Source of the DNA: Aaosphaeria pasadenensis
Taxonomy: Eukaryota > Ascomycota > Dothideomycetes > Pleosporales
Direction: 5' to 3'
Length of the DNA stretch: 64,000 nt
Assembly (NCBI GenBank): GCA_022813625.1
Contig: JAKLMB010000012.1
Span: 806,001-870,000, forward strand
In this document: one piece after another, positions 10,190-20,728 of the stretch
Numbering within the stretch: position 1 is the first letter of the stretch
How the letters are laid out: every line of letters begins with the position of its first letter
Made by a program: the position numbers and the translations under genes
Notes under the pieces: generated by a model
The model's database searches: none
What the model saw: only the letters and a program-made list of their open reading frames with translations
What the model was told of the DNA's origin: nothing

Positions 10190-11755
10190 ATGGCTGCCCC
10201 GGTCACTACTAATCCACCCGGTGCCGTCACAAAATCTGCAGCCTCGACAAACCCTTCCTCGTCATCCGAGGCTTCCTCATTACACTCCCAGTCCGACACC
10301 AACGCTCACCTCGCTCCTCCCTCCACCTCCACCTCCACCACCGCCGCTGCTCCCGCCACCAACGGCGCAACCCCCTCTGGCAGCGATGCGCTGCTGAAGC
10401 CGAAGAAGCCCACCATGACGTCGCGCATCAGCGGCATGTTCGGTCGCAAAGAAGACTCCAGCAGAGAGTCTTCCCGCGTCAACCTCACCCAGCTCGCCGA
10501 GAAGAAGGATGACCAGAAGACCACGAACGGCGCGACCGCGCGGCCCACTCAACCCTCGCGACAGGCCTCGGTCAACAAAGCGAACGCCGCGTCTACTCCC
10601 TACCGAAGATTCTGGACCAACGACGATGCAACGCACGAGCACCACCTCAAGGTCGCGAAGCGACAGGAGAAGCTGTCCGACATGTTCCAGAACCTCATGT
10701 TGGGAAAGAAGAAGGAAGGCCACAACGACGAACAGCCTCTGAGTCTCATGTCCAACTGGGTTGACGTCATGCGGAACGAGAAGGAAAAGCTCGCAGAACA
10801 GAAGAATTCCGCCAACAACACCTCCCAGACTCTGGTGCAGAAGTATGGCAAGTGCCAAGAGGTCGTCGGTCGCGGTGCCTTTGGTATCGTGCGTGTCGCG
10901 CACAAGACGGACGCCAAAGACCCTAAGAGGGAGCAATTGTACGCCGTCAAGGAGTTCAAGCAGCGACCTGGCGAGTCTGCGAAGAAGTACCAGAAGCGCC
11001 TCACGGCCGAGTTCTGCATTTCTTCGTCCATGCAGCACCCCAACGTCATCAACACTCTGGATCTCCTGCAGGACGACAAGGGTGTCTACTGCGAGGTCAT
11101 GGAGTACTGTTCCGGTGGCGACCTCTACACTCTCGTCCTCGCCGCCGGCCAGCTCGAAGTGGTCGAGGCCGACTGCTTCTTCAAGCAGCTCATGCGAGGC
11201 GTTGAGTACATGCACGAGATGGGTGTCGCGCATCGCGATCTGAAACCCGAGAATCTGCTCCTCACCCAGCACGGATCCATCAAGATCACCGACTTCGGTA
11301 ATGGAGAGTGCTTCCGCATGGCGTGGGAGAAGGAAGCTCACATGACCGCTGGCCTCTGTGGCTCCGCTCCGTACATCGCTCCCGAGGAGTACGTCGACAA
11401 GGAGTTCGACCCCCGTGCGGTAGACGTGTGGGCTTGCGGTATCATCTACATGGCCATGCGAACTGGCCGCCATCTCTGGCGCGTCGCCCAGAAGGGCGAG
11501 GATGAATTCTTCGATCGGTACCTGGAGGACCGCAAAGAAGAAGCCGGCTACAGGCCGATCGAGGTTTTGAGAAGGGTTGGTTTCCCCGAGACCCCATCGA
11601 TATTTGAATTAACACGAGGACAGCGCCAATGCCGTAATGTGATCTATTCGATATTGGACCCCAACCCTACTCGCCGCCTCACAGCCCATCAAGTTCTCTT
11701 CTCGGAATGGGTCAAGGAGATCAAGGTCTGCCGCGCGGGCGACGAAGGATTCTAG
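10190..11755 (+). CDS. SAT4/HAL4-family Ser/Thr protein kinase
   Basis: In yeast, kinases of this fungus-specific family regulate potassium transporters and nutrient-permease stability. The ATG at 10190 has an excellent context (CCACCATGG). The first ~130 residues are Ser/Thr/Ala-rich. A conserved segment then leads into the kinase domain, which has a glycine loop at about residues 227-232 (Gly-Arg-Gly-Ala-Phe-Gly), ATP-binding Lys254, His-Arg-Asp at 348-350 and Asp-Phe-Gly at 368-370. The Ala-Pro-Glu-Glu-Tyr segment and the sequence Arg-Asn-Val-Ile-Tyr-Ser-Ile-Leu-Asp-Pro-Asn-Pro are typical of the family. A 48-nt stretch (11576-11623) interrupts the family alignment and has intron features, so the spliced protein would be 505 aa instead of 521. 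The catalytic residues look intact. Whether it is the SAT4 or another HAL-type paralogue cannot be decided here. Confidence 0.88.
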   Translation: MAAPVTTNPPGAVTKSAASTNPSSSSEASSLHSQSDTNAHLAPPSTSTSTTAAAPATNGATPSGSDALLKPKKPTMTSRISGMFGRKEDSSRESSRVNLTQLAEKKDDQKTTNGATARPTQPSRQASVNKANAASTPYRRFWTNDDATHEHHLKVAKRQEKLSDMFQNLMLGKKKEGHNDEQPLSLMSNWVDVMRNEKEKLAEQKNSANNTSQTLVQKYGKCQEVVGRGAFGIVRVAHKTDAKDPKREQLYAVKEFKQRPGESAKKYQKRLTAEFCISSSMQHPNVINTLDLLQDDKGVYCEVMEYCSGGDLYTLVLAAGQLEVVEADCFFKQLMRGVEYMHEMGVAHRDLKPENLLLTQHGSIKITDFGNGECFRMAWEKEAHMTAGLCGSAPYIAPEEYVDKEFDPRAVDVWACGIIYMAMRTGRHLWRVAQKGEDEFFDRYLEDRKEEAGYRPIEVLRRVGFPETPSIFELTRGQRQCRNVIYSILDPNPTRRLTAHQVLFSEWVKEIKVCRAGDEGF

Positions 11756-13730
11756 AGCTGGTCTCGCAGCGCCGGTTGAGAATTTGCGACGCCATCTCCC
11801 CACTACGCATGGGAATCGTTCTTAACAAGACCGACCGAACAAACAACCACTATCTACGTATCCTACCCCCGAGTAGATCTGGGGCCGACTGGATGCCTCC
11901 GAACGAATCGGCTCGTCATCACGTCTCTCTCGTTCACGAATTTCCCTTCGAATAAGCGCAGACTAGTTCTAGCGACACATACCCCTCGGTGCATGATACC
12001 TCAGCATAGCGACTCTGCACACTATTATACGACTATTTATTTTCCCTTTTGCAAGGCGTTCTGGACTCGACACCCAAAGCCCGGATTACACTGGACGAAT
12101 TTCTACTAAAGACCCAAGACTGTAGACGACTGATGACTAGGGAGTTCTTTCAACTTTAATAACAAGGACAAGGACAAGGACATGGTTCAGGAACTGGGGG
12201 TTTCAATTAGCAATGGGCACACAGTTACGAAAGTAAAGGCTTCTACAGGGCGGGGCGGGCGGGCAGCGGCATGTTTTGCGCTGCTTTTTCTTTCACTCGC
12301 TAAACGGGGAGGTCAGGTTTTTTATTTTGTTGTATTTGAAGCGCAGGAATGATTTTGCACACAGTACGGTTGGAGGAGCCTTCTTTGAATCTTTTTATTT
12401 GGCGATCTTTGTTTTTTCTGGTTATGACGACTTAGCACGCATTTATGTGAGCATTGGGAGCGCCGAGGGTGCCGTGCGTGTGTGCGCGTGCGTGCAACAC
12501 TTTGAATGGCATTGTTGCAGCACCACCATGCCCTCTGAGCGTCTTTAGGTAGAGCAGGCATATATATCTAATATATGTGCTTTACCATTTTTTCCTCTAT
12601 CATTATTTCATTGAAGCGCTCATCTTTATTAACGAACGAACGGGCTCACACGCAACACAACACGGGTTTTAAGCATAGCAAGTAGCATGTAGCATAGCAA
12701 AAAACGAAAAGAAAGATATCAAAGCAACAACCAACGAACATGGAAACCTCGTCACATCCACCATTCAGAAGAAGAAGAAGAGAACAACAAATCAAACCAT
12801 CCGTAAACAGCGAATTGCCCAATAAGAGAAGCCCTTGACGAATCAGTACCATATCATCCTTCCGAACTACATAGCAACTCTGCATGAACGTAACGAAACC
12901 TCACGGTCAGATATAATTCCCCGTTACAAGGCGCGGAAGGTGCAGTGCAAAACCGTTCACCTATATTTAGAAAGGTAATTTGTAGATTTGGATCGGGTTC
13001 GGGTTTTGGGTGATCTAATACACGGCTGAGATAGTAAGGTGTGTGTACCGAATTGGTATGTATGTATGTACATCTGGACAGGTGGTCGATTTGAAGTTTC
13101 CGGAGGTTTTTACGAACAGGGCTTTTCTTTCACTTGGCACCCGGCGGGAAATATTTGTTTGGAATGACTTGGTTGGGGTTATTAATTGATGGAGTGATCT
13201 GGTAATTGTTTCCCAAGGAATTGGTGCTGGCGTTATCGAACCTTGAAAGAGCGCAAGGAACGAAAGACAGAAGTGTGACATTTTTGGTTCTGGGCGAGGC
13301 GGTGAACTACTACTGTGTAATTGACTATTCCAATTCACACCGCTCGGCGCCTCGTTCGCCGCAACGCTTTCCCGTACGTTTTCCAACGACACAAGACGAC
13401 AAGACAAGACGTCGAGTCCTTCGAGTGGAACATTAATTACCTACCTAACCCTTGGGCACGAGATACGCTTTCAGCAGGTCTTGTCCAACATATTTGCATA
13501 GGTTAGGTGTATACGTACTCGTACATCGCATACACTGTACCTGCCCTCGCCCCATGCCACCCGCTCCGCAAACCGACACAGGAACATCCTTCCTTCCCAA
13601 CTCCTCCTCCCGCACATCCTCCTCCTGTACCTCTCCACCATCCCGCCGCACCAGCGACTGAAAAAGAACAAGGAAAGGGAAAAGAATACTGGGAACGATT
13701 ATCCGGGCGGAAAAGCAATGCTTGCAAGCA
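11756..13730. other. Intergenic region, kinase to SLP1-like gene
   Basis: This stretch of about 2 kb holds the kinase 3' UTR and the promoter and leader of the SUN-protein gene. The small open frames in it have no protein-like features. I see nothing else I can support. Confidence 0.45.
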
Positions 13731-16700
13731 ATGCTCGCGATTGGCGCCGCACCGCAGCTCCACAAATGGACGACCTCGACCTCGACGTCGCTTCTGCTGC
13801 TGCTGCTGCTGCTGCTGTTCGTCTGCAGCCCGGTACTCGCGCAGCAGCAGCAACAACAGCAGCAGGGAACGACGACGAATGAGACGACGACGGATATCTC
13901 GCATACCACCACAACCACCACATCCACATCCACATCCACGCCCACGACAACACCTACCACCACCACCACCACTACTCCTACTACAGCCGTAGTAGCAGTC
14001 GAATCCCCCTCCTCCTCGTCGTCGGACGGAGGCGCTGCTAGGACCACGACGACCACGACGATAACTACCACCGTGCTGCCACACATTCCCTCCGCGACGA
14101 ATTCGAAATCGAAGTCGAAAGCGAATGCGTCGATAGCGGCGGGGGCAGGGGCAGGGGAGGCGGTATGTCAGTTCCGCACCATTAATTACATCACGCACAC
14201 GCTGCCGCAGCAATGTCTGAAGACGAGCTGGTCTGCGCCGGCGCCGACGCATACTGTCTTTGTCACTTTGGAGGAGGAGGGAGACGCGGGGAATACTTCT
14301 GCTGCTGCTGTAGTGGAAGGGCAGGAAGGGGTTCAGCAGGCGACAACGACGGGGGGAGAAAGGGATGGAGGTGTTGAGACGGATACGTCGAGGGGGTCAT
14401 CATCGCAGTCACAGCCAGAAGAGACGGGAACACCGCCGCAGCCAGAGCACGAGGCAGAGGCCGACTCGCCGCTCGACAACGCGAATTTCCTGTCGTTCGA
14501 GGAGTGGAAGAAGAAGAATCTCGCTCGTGCGGGCCAGTCGCCTGAGAATGTGGGCCAGGGGCGCGGGTCGTCTTCTGGGTCGGAGGGGAGGCGCCGGCCC
14601 CCCGTGAATATCAACGCCCTCGACGCGCTGGGCGAGGAGTCGGAGATTGATTTGGATTTCGGTGGGTTTGGGAATGTGGATGAGGAAGGTGGTCCTGGGA
14701 GGGCTGGTGCGCCGTACAGTGGTGGCGGCAGCGGTGGCAGGAAAGAGTCGGATTCTGCGGAAACTGGGGGTGATGGCGAGGGGAAGATTGCACCGAGTTC
14801 GTTCACGCTCAGTAAGGATGCTGGGAAGACGTGCAAGGAGCGATTTAACTATGCGTCGTTTGACTGCGCTGCTACGGTGCTGAAGACGAATAGCAAGGCG
14901 AAGAGCTCTACCGCCGTGCTCGTCGAGAACAAGGACAGCTACATGCTGAACGAGTGTTCTGCGGACAACAAGTTCGTCATCATCGAGATGTGCGACGACA
15001 TCCTCGTCGACACGGTCGTCCTCGCCAACTACGAGTTCTTCTCGTCCATGTTCCGCCACGTCCGCGTCAGCGTCTCCGACAGGTACCCCGTGAAGCTGGA
15101 CCGCTGGCGGACGGTGGGGGAGTTCGAGGCGCGCAACTCGCGGGACCTCCAGCCATTCCTGATCAAGGAGCCCCAGATCTGGGCACGATACTTACGCATT
15201 GAGTTTCTTACGCATTACGGTAACGAATTTTATTGTCCTATAAGCCTGATACGAATACACGGAACCACCATGATGGAGCAGTTCCGACGCGACGAGGAGG
15301 AAGCTAGAGGGGAGGACGACTTCGTGGAGCCCATTGAGGCCGCAGATGGAGAGCCAGTCAAGACCGCCGTGGCTGTGGCGGATGACGATGCTGCTGGTGG
15401 TGCTGCAGCTGCAGTCCACACCGAGCAGCTGCCGACCGAGCCGGATCACAAACCCGTAAACGTCGCACCCGACCCACCCAAGCAGAGCGACAACACCGCA
15501 ACGGCTGCAGATGGCGCGGAGGCTAGCAATGCAGTCAGCCACAGCGCTGGGCATGGAGACGATGCAGATGCAGCCACAGATGCCACCATCGCCGTGGAGC
15601 ATGAGCCACTGCACAATGCCACCGCTGCTTCCGACGCCAAGAGCGCGAATGACCAGCGCGACGCAGCTTCAGCGGCATCGTCGGACGCATACGAGGCTAG
15701 CGACGCGAGGGAGCCCGCGGTCGAGAAGAACGACAAGACGCCACGGGCCGAAGCGCCCACCAAGACGACGAAGCAGGTGTCGTCGACGCACAACAATCAG
15801 AACGAGTCAGCGGCGGTGGAGAGCAGAGCCCCTTCGATTCAAGACGCCAAGCAAGCTCCAGGAAAGTCTGCCGAACAGAACACGGCGGGCGCTGTATCGG
15901 GGAGTGTAGCAAGTAGACCTGCGACCAATTCGACGGGCAATGGAAGTGGAAGTGGAAGTGGTAATGGCAGTGGTAGTGGGAATGGAGGCCAGTCGCAGGC
16001 CCGTCCTTCGTCGCAGACTCAACCCAATCCCGCCTCGCCGACCACCCAGGAGTCGTTCTTCAAGTCGATACACAAGCGGCTCCAGCAGCTGGAGGCCAAT
16101 AGCACGCTGTCGCTGCAGTACATCGAAGAGCAGTCGCGGATCCTGCGAGATGCCTTCATCAAGGTGGAGAAGAGGCAGCTCACCAAGACGGAGAAGTTCC
16201 TCGAGCATCTCAACAGCACCGTGATGCAGGAGCTCAAGAGCTATCGAAATATGTACGAGCAGCTCTGGCAGAGCACGATTCTCGAGCTCGAAGGCATGAA
16301 AGAGAGGCAGCGAGACGAGATTGGTGAGATCGGCGCGAGGCTCAGCCTGGTTGCCGACGAACTCGTCTGGCAGAAGAGGATGGCCGTCGTGCAGTCCACG
16401 CTTCTCCTGCTGTGTCTCGGCCTCGTCCTCTTCGTGAGGTCCGGCACGCTGGGGAGTCAGTCGGACATCCCCATCGTCCAGCAGCTGGGCAACACATATT
16501 CGCGGTTCTTCGAGTCGCCGCCAGAGAGCCCGAATCCGCCCAGCACTGGCGGCTTCCGACGCCGACGAACCTTCAAGAACATCTGGAAGAGCGATACATC
16601 CATGAACCTCAGCAACGAGCCCAGTCCTGGCGGCGGCGGCGGCGACGAGCACATGCATCGTCATCACCATCATCGCCACCACAGCGATGCCATGCCCAAC

Positions 16701-17447
16701 ACGACGACGACATCAAACGTTGTCGAACACAACCTCCCCACCCCCATCACCCCGACCTGCGCGTCCGACCTCATCGACACCCCGCACAAATACTCCGACA
16801 GGAACCTCTCCCCCATGCAGGCTCACGCCCACACCCGTCCTGGTGGTAACCCAGGAGGAGGTCTAACACGCCAGCCATCAAACCTCTCACAGATGGAATC
16901 AGACTCCGACTCCGCCTTTCCCCAGCCCCAACAACCCCAACCCCAACAACCGTCAAGTTCGAACTCGAACTCAAACTCAGCATCAGACTCCGACTCCGAC
17001 GACGCGGAAACCCACCACCACCAACAACAAGAACAACAAGAATCCCGAGACCGAGACGATGAAGAACTAGAGGATGAAGGAGAACAAGCGCAGAGAATAC
17101 AGTTCCTAGCCACGCAGTCCGGCCCCGCGACGCCGCACGGCACGCGGGACACCCGGCCCTCGTGGGAGGAAGTCGACCGCGCTGTCGACATGCTGAAGGC
17201 CGCGGCCGTCGAGGAGGAGGAGAAGCGCCATGGCCACGCGGACGCAGATTCCAACGACGTGGATGTGGAAGAGAGGAGGAAGGAAGGGAAGGAGCGGGTG
17301 AAGGAGAAGGAGAATGAGAAGCCGAAGTTGGGACGGTCGGCGAGCTATGCGGGGCGGAGGGGGGGGAGTGGGTTAGGGAGTAGTAGTGGGAGCAGTGATG
17401 ATGACGAGGCGGAGGATGAGGTCGTGGAGGGGGAGTTGGATATGTGA
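13731..17447 (+). CDS. SLP1: SLP1-type (mid-SUN) ER membrane protein
   Basis: This single-exon gene encodes about 1238 aa. Yeast Slp1 partners with Emp65 in the ER to protect folding membrane proteins. The first in-frame ATG is at 13731. A signal peptide with nine consecutive Leu and an eight-Gln run follows, then a long Thr/Ser-rich region. The family motif Leu-Ser-Phe-Glu-Glu-Trp-Lys-Lys lies at about residue 253. The SUN-like beta-sandwich spans about 367-510 and includes Glu-Asn-Lys-Asp-Ser-Tyr-Met-Leu-Asn-Glu-Cys, Ala-Asn-Tyr-Glu-Phe-Phe-Ser-Ser and Tyr-Gly-Asn-Glu-Phe-Tyr-Cys-Pro-Ile-Ser. A disordered Ala/Asp-rich region, a predicted coiled coil (about 780-880) and one transmembrane helix (about 883-905) come next. 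The cytosolic tail is His-, Ser- and acid-rich, and ends in Asp-Met. The gene is longer than yeast SLP1, mostly through low-complexity inserts. Confidence 0.87.
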   Translation: MLAIGAAPQLHKWTTSTSTSLLLLLLLLLFVCSPVLAQQQQQQQQGTTTNETTTDISHTTTTTTSTSTSTPTTTPTTTTTTTPTTAVVAVESPSSSSSDGGAARTTTTTTITTTVLPHIPSATNSKSKSKANASIAAGAGAGEAVCQFRTINYITHTLPQQCLKTSWSAPAPTHTVFVTLEEEGDAGNTSAAAVVEGQEGVQQATTTGGERDGGVETDTSRGSSSQSQPEETGTPPQPEHEAEADSPLDNANFLSFEEWKKKNLARAGQSPENVGQGRGSSSGSEGRRRPPVNINALDALGEESEIDLDFGGFGNVDEEGGPGRAGAPYSGGGSGGRKESDSAETGGDGEGKIAPSSFTLSKDAGKTCKERFNYASFDCAATVLKTNSKAKSSTAVLVENKDSYMLNECSADNKFVIIEMCDDILVDTVVLANYEFFSSMFRHVRVSVSDRYPVKLDRWRTVGEFEARNSRDLQPFLIKEPQIWARYLRIEFLTHYGNEFYCPISLIRIHGTTMMEQFRRDEEEARGEDDFVEPIEAADGEPVKTAVAVADDDAAGGAAAAVHTEQLPTEPDHKPVNVAPDPPKQSDNTATAADGAEASNAVSHSAGHGDDADAATDATIAVEHEPLHNATAASDAKSANDQRDAASAASSDAYEASDAREPAVEKNDKTPRAEAPTKTTKQVSSTHNNQNESAAVESRAPSIQDAKQAPGKSAEQNTAGAVSGSVASRPATNSTGNGSGSGSGNGSGSGNGGQSQARPSSQTQPNPASPTTQESFFKSIHKRLQQLEANSTLSLQYIEEQSRILRDAFIKVEKRQLTKTEKFLEHLNSTVMQELKSYRNMYEQLWQSTILELEGMKERQRDEIGEIGARLSLVADELVWQKRMAVVQSTLLLLCLGLVLFVRSGTLGSQSDIPIVQQLGNTYSRFFESPPESPNPPSTGGFRRRRTFKNIWKSDTSMNLSNEPSPGGGGGDEHMHRHHHHRHHSDAMPNTTTTSNVVEHNLPTPITPTCASDLIDTPHKYSDRNLSPMQAHAHTRPGGNPGGGLTRQPSNLSQMESDSDSAFPQPQQPQPQQPSSSNSNSNSASDSDSDDAETHHHQQQEQQESRDRDDEELEDEGEQAQRIQFLATQSGPATPHGTRDTRPSWEEVDRAVDMLKAAAVEEEEKRHGHADADSNDVDVEERRKEGKERVKEKENEKPKLGRSASYAGRRGGSGLGSSSGSSDDDEAEDEVVEGELDM
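13794..13817 (+). repeat. (CTG)8 microsatellite in coding sequence
   Basis: Eight in-frame CTG codons encode most of the hydrophobic core of the SLP1-like signal peptide. A CAG/CAA run encoding eight Gln follows at about 13842-13865. Confidence 0.95.
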
Positions 17448-19668
17448 AATTGGTGGAGGGGAGAGAAGTGTACATAGAGGCATTATCTACATAACTACAA
17501 CGTGTATACGGAAATATAGTGTATATACATCCATCTCCATTCATCGTGCTGGATTAGTTCCCCCCTGTGCGTGCGTGGTTTGATTTAACATCGCATCCAT
17601 TCGTACAGGAGTTCAATCATGATTGATAGACAGAGTTTGTACTAAAACACTGCGTCCACCTACCCTTCCCTGACTTCCCAAATCATGCACTCACTCACTC
17701 ACTCACTTTTCCACTCTGCAGAACACACCCTACGCACGTGTACAACTAACAAAGGCAACCTCCATGTCGACACGGAGACTCTATTCACCTACAGGTACTC
17801 ATTCATCTCTCCCAAGCTTTACACGCAGAAGATGACGAAGGCGAAGATAACAAACTACCTACCCAACCCCGGAGCAGACACGTGTGGTGTGAGACGACGA
17901 CGTCTAGGCTTCGTACAGGGGCGGGCGGGCGAGTGGTTTTGCGTGATTGAGAGAGGGTGTTGTCTTGGAGGAAGGGTTGCAGATGGTGTGTATCTGGAGG
18001 GAAGGTTTGCTGGGGGGTTTGAGTGAAGGGCTGGATTGGGAGGGTGATGCGGTGGAGTGGCGGTGTACGAGGGTTTGAGTAGGGGGGTGAAGAGGTTGGT
18101 CGTGCCCCTGGTTGGTGGCATTGAATTGGGGTCGATGGGCGTGTGTGGTTTTCTTTTCATCGGAAAGACGGCTTTCGATTGTAAATGCTTCATTCGGTTG
18201 GAAAGGCGTTGTCTGGAACTGTAATGCACAGCATTAGGAGCCTGCTAAAGGGAACTATCTTTCCAATCATGGAACGGATGAGTGATAGTGGATGGAAGAA
18301 CTAAGTCGCCTCTTAGTGCCGGAGACTGAATCGTGGTTTAGTAACGAGAAAAAGATGGTTTATGTGTGGTTGGTTGCACTGCCAAAACTGTGGAGGAAAT
18401 GTTACAGCTGTAGAGATTGGTGTCTTGTGAGGAAGGTCCCATCACTGCGGAAGTGTTCGTCCATTGTACAAGACGAGAACACAACATCCTGGTCTGGCCT
18501 CGCCTGACTACGGACGTCATGGTACAGCATATCATTCCACAACGCTAGATTGACGGCTCGACTGCATAGGACAGAATTCAGGAGTGCGCGGTTCCTGATG
18601 TCCCCGCTATGTTCTCAGCTTCAGGTCACGTTGTTCAAAGGTTGTGGTATATGTTGTTACGCGGAACGTAGTGTCAGTCCAGTCGAAGTGATCTAGGTGA
18701 ACGCTTTGGATATGTTTTTTTAATGTGGAGTGGTGGCTTATATGACATGGATGCCTCAATTGGATCGATTCTATGGGCAAGATGAGATAGACTTCGCTTC
18801 GGTATTCGAACAGACGAAAAATGAACGGTGGTTTTGACGAAGGATGGGAAACTGGATTGTTTGAAATTCAACGTACGGTCATCACCACTGCTAGAAAATA
18901 GGAATAACGCACGAACCTAGGCACTATTCTATCTTTCTATGTCAGCTCTATGGAACGATTAAGAGGACCTGCTGGTTTTTAGTATGCACGCACTAAAAGT
19001 GAATTGATACACGACAATCCTCTTCTACATATCCATTGACTACCCTTTCCTCGACTCACTGCTCTAGAAAAGGCAACCAATGGAACAGCAAAACACCCTC
19101 CAATCCATACCGATTCGAGAAGTTGTCATCTGATAATACTGGACTGAAATACATAAAAGAAGCTTAACAGGATGAAGCCTTACCAGTGTCTCGTGTCAGT
19201 TGCTTCTTAACTTGGCTACAACATTTTCACCCGTCTATCTATTATTGCTTTCCAATCAAGTAAAAATACACAACACGATTTTTCTCATCACCACCAGCCG
19301 CCCTTATCTGCCTACTGTTCCCATCCCATTATCGCGTAGGTACGTACACTTAGTACAACCGAATTGTCTCATAAAAGAACTTGTCGTTTCCAAGCTCTTT
19401 CTCTTCGTCCACTTCTTGCAGCGAATGTACTATCAAAGCATGTTTCATTACCACTGGGGTATTCATCAAATGTGATGGTTCGTCGGAAGATAACAATATC
19501 ATCTTCAAGACTTCAATTTACACCCTTCGTACTGGAATCAGCCTCAATCAGTCTAATCCTGTGTCCGTCTGTTCTCCACGACGTCATATTCCATCACCTT
19601 CCCCCTAGGAGACGAAGCCAAAATCGACCTCAACGACATCCCAATGATCCTCACAACCCCTCCGTCCA
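17448..19668. other. Intergenic region, SLP1-like gene to small gene candidate
   Basis: About 2.2 kb hold no gene I can support. Open frames on both strands lack protein-like composition. The stretch just before 19669 has partly coding-like reading in more than one frame, so an upstream exon of the next candidate could lie here. Confidence 0.35.
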
Positions 19669-20236
19669 ATGATCCTCCACCCACCGACAACATCACCCCA
19701 ACAACTCGGCAAAACCATCACATACGACCATAGGATTCTGAAACCAGGGCTTCCCGTTCGCTCAGCCGTACTTAAGCAGAATACCGGCGGACCAGTAGTT
19801 GAGTGGGTGACCATCAGCGAATCCCCGCTGTTGTATGTTTCTTTCTTTTTTTTTGCCAATTTCTTTTTGGGTGGTGGTGGTGGGTTAGGGGGTTGTTGTT
19901 GTTGTGGGGTTGGGTGGGGATAGGGGAAGAAGGATGGGGTGGGTGACCATGGAGCGGTAAGCGAACTATTTTTTGTTGGCTTTGGTATTTTTTTTGGGGT
20001 GGGGAGGGGGGAGAGGTAGCGGGAGAATGGGAGGGTGTGTGCGAATGGTAGATTTAATCTGGCGTTTGATTGTTGGGTGGAGAAGTGGTAAGACTTGGGT
20101 AGACATGATCGAGTTGATTAAAGCTCGTGAAGACAGTGGCACTACTCCGCGATTAAACATATCTTCAGCAACAGACCCGAGCTGGTATCTCAGAGTTGTA
20201 GAGACGGATTGTGAAGTTTTGATAGTGTATTCATAA
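19669..20236 (+). CDS. Candidate small two-exon gene, unrecognised protein
   Basis: Two open segments read like protein and join in phase: 19669-19832, ending at a GTATGT donor, and 20083-20236 (alternatively 20086), ending in TAA. The product would be about 105 aa. The first exon contains Asn-Thr-Gly-Gly-Pro-Val-Val-Glu-Trp-Val-Thr. The second contains Trp-Val-Asp-Met-Ile-Glu-Leu-Ile-Lys-Ala-Arg and a C-terminal Trp-Tyr-Leu-Arg-Val-Val-Glu-Thr-Asp. I recognise no family, signal peptide or membrane segment. The proposed intron is long for this window (250 nt) and G-rich, with a weak acceptor. The start could be further upstream. It may be real, partial or decayed. Confidence 0.33.
19906..19926 (+). 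other. Potential G-quadruplex motif
   Basis: Four G-runs (G4, G3, G4, G4) are separated by TT, T and ATA. They lie within a longer G/T-rich stretch (about 19868-19926) inside the proposed intron of the small gene candidate. The motif matches the G3+N1-7 pattern; folding is untested. Confidence 0.5.
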
Positions 20237-20728
20237 TTACGTTTCCCTCCTTACCCCCCTGAGAGAAATGAGTAGTGGACGCCAACGCTGTATCCACCTA
20301 CAAATGATAGAGACCGGCTACGACGACTAACTACTCGAGGTGTTGACTGATTGAGTGAATCCGAAAAGGGAGCATCAAGCTCCTGCTCGACCTGCGCTTG
20401 TATATACCAACGGAACGAAATAGAATCGAAACCCCTTTTGTGTGAAGAGAAGCGAAAGTAAGTTGAAAGGAAGCAGACTGGCTGGATCCTGTCATCTACG
20501 CTAACAGTCTAAAAGAAGGCGAAAAACACTCATACGGTGGGAATGCGTTTATGTATGTACTTCGGTTGGAAGGGAATGCTGGCAGTGATGATGTGGACAA
20601 TGGTGAGGCCTGTCTCCAAGTGTCGGTTTACCATGCCCTGAAGATAACCAGCGAGATGCTCCAGCTCTTCGCGTGGCGTCAAATTAAATGGACGCTGTTG
20701 ATGTTTGCGGATCGAGGAACCCATGCGG
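20237..20728. other. Intergenic region downstream of the CaMKK-like gene
   Basis: This 492-bp spacer lies between two convergent ends, the small gene candidate and the kinase gene. I see only presumed 3' UTR sequence. Confidence 0.4.

Noticed and set aside
10280..11473. Long open frame (397 codons) antisense to the SAT4-like kinase
   Set aside because: It mirrors the kinase codons, has Leu/Val/Arg-biased composition and no family features. It is a shadow of the real gene.
15807..16682. 291-codon minus-strand frame within the SLP1-like gene
   Set aside because: It overlaps the coiled-coil and membrane-anchor part of the plus-strand protein and has no recognisable domain. It is a shadow frame.
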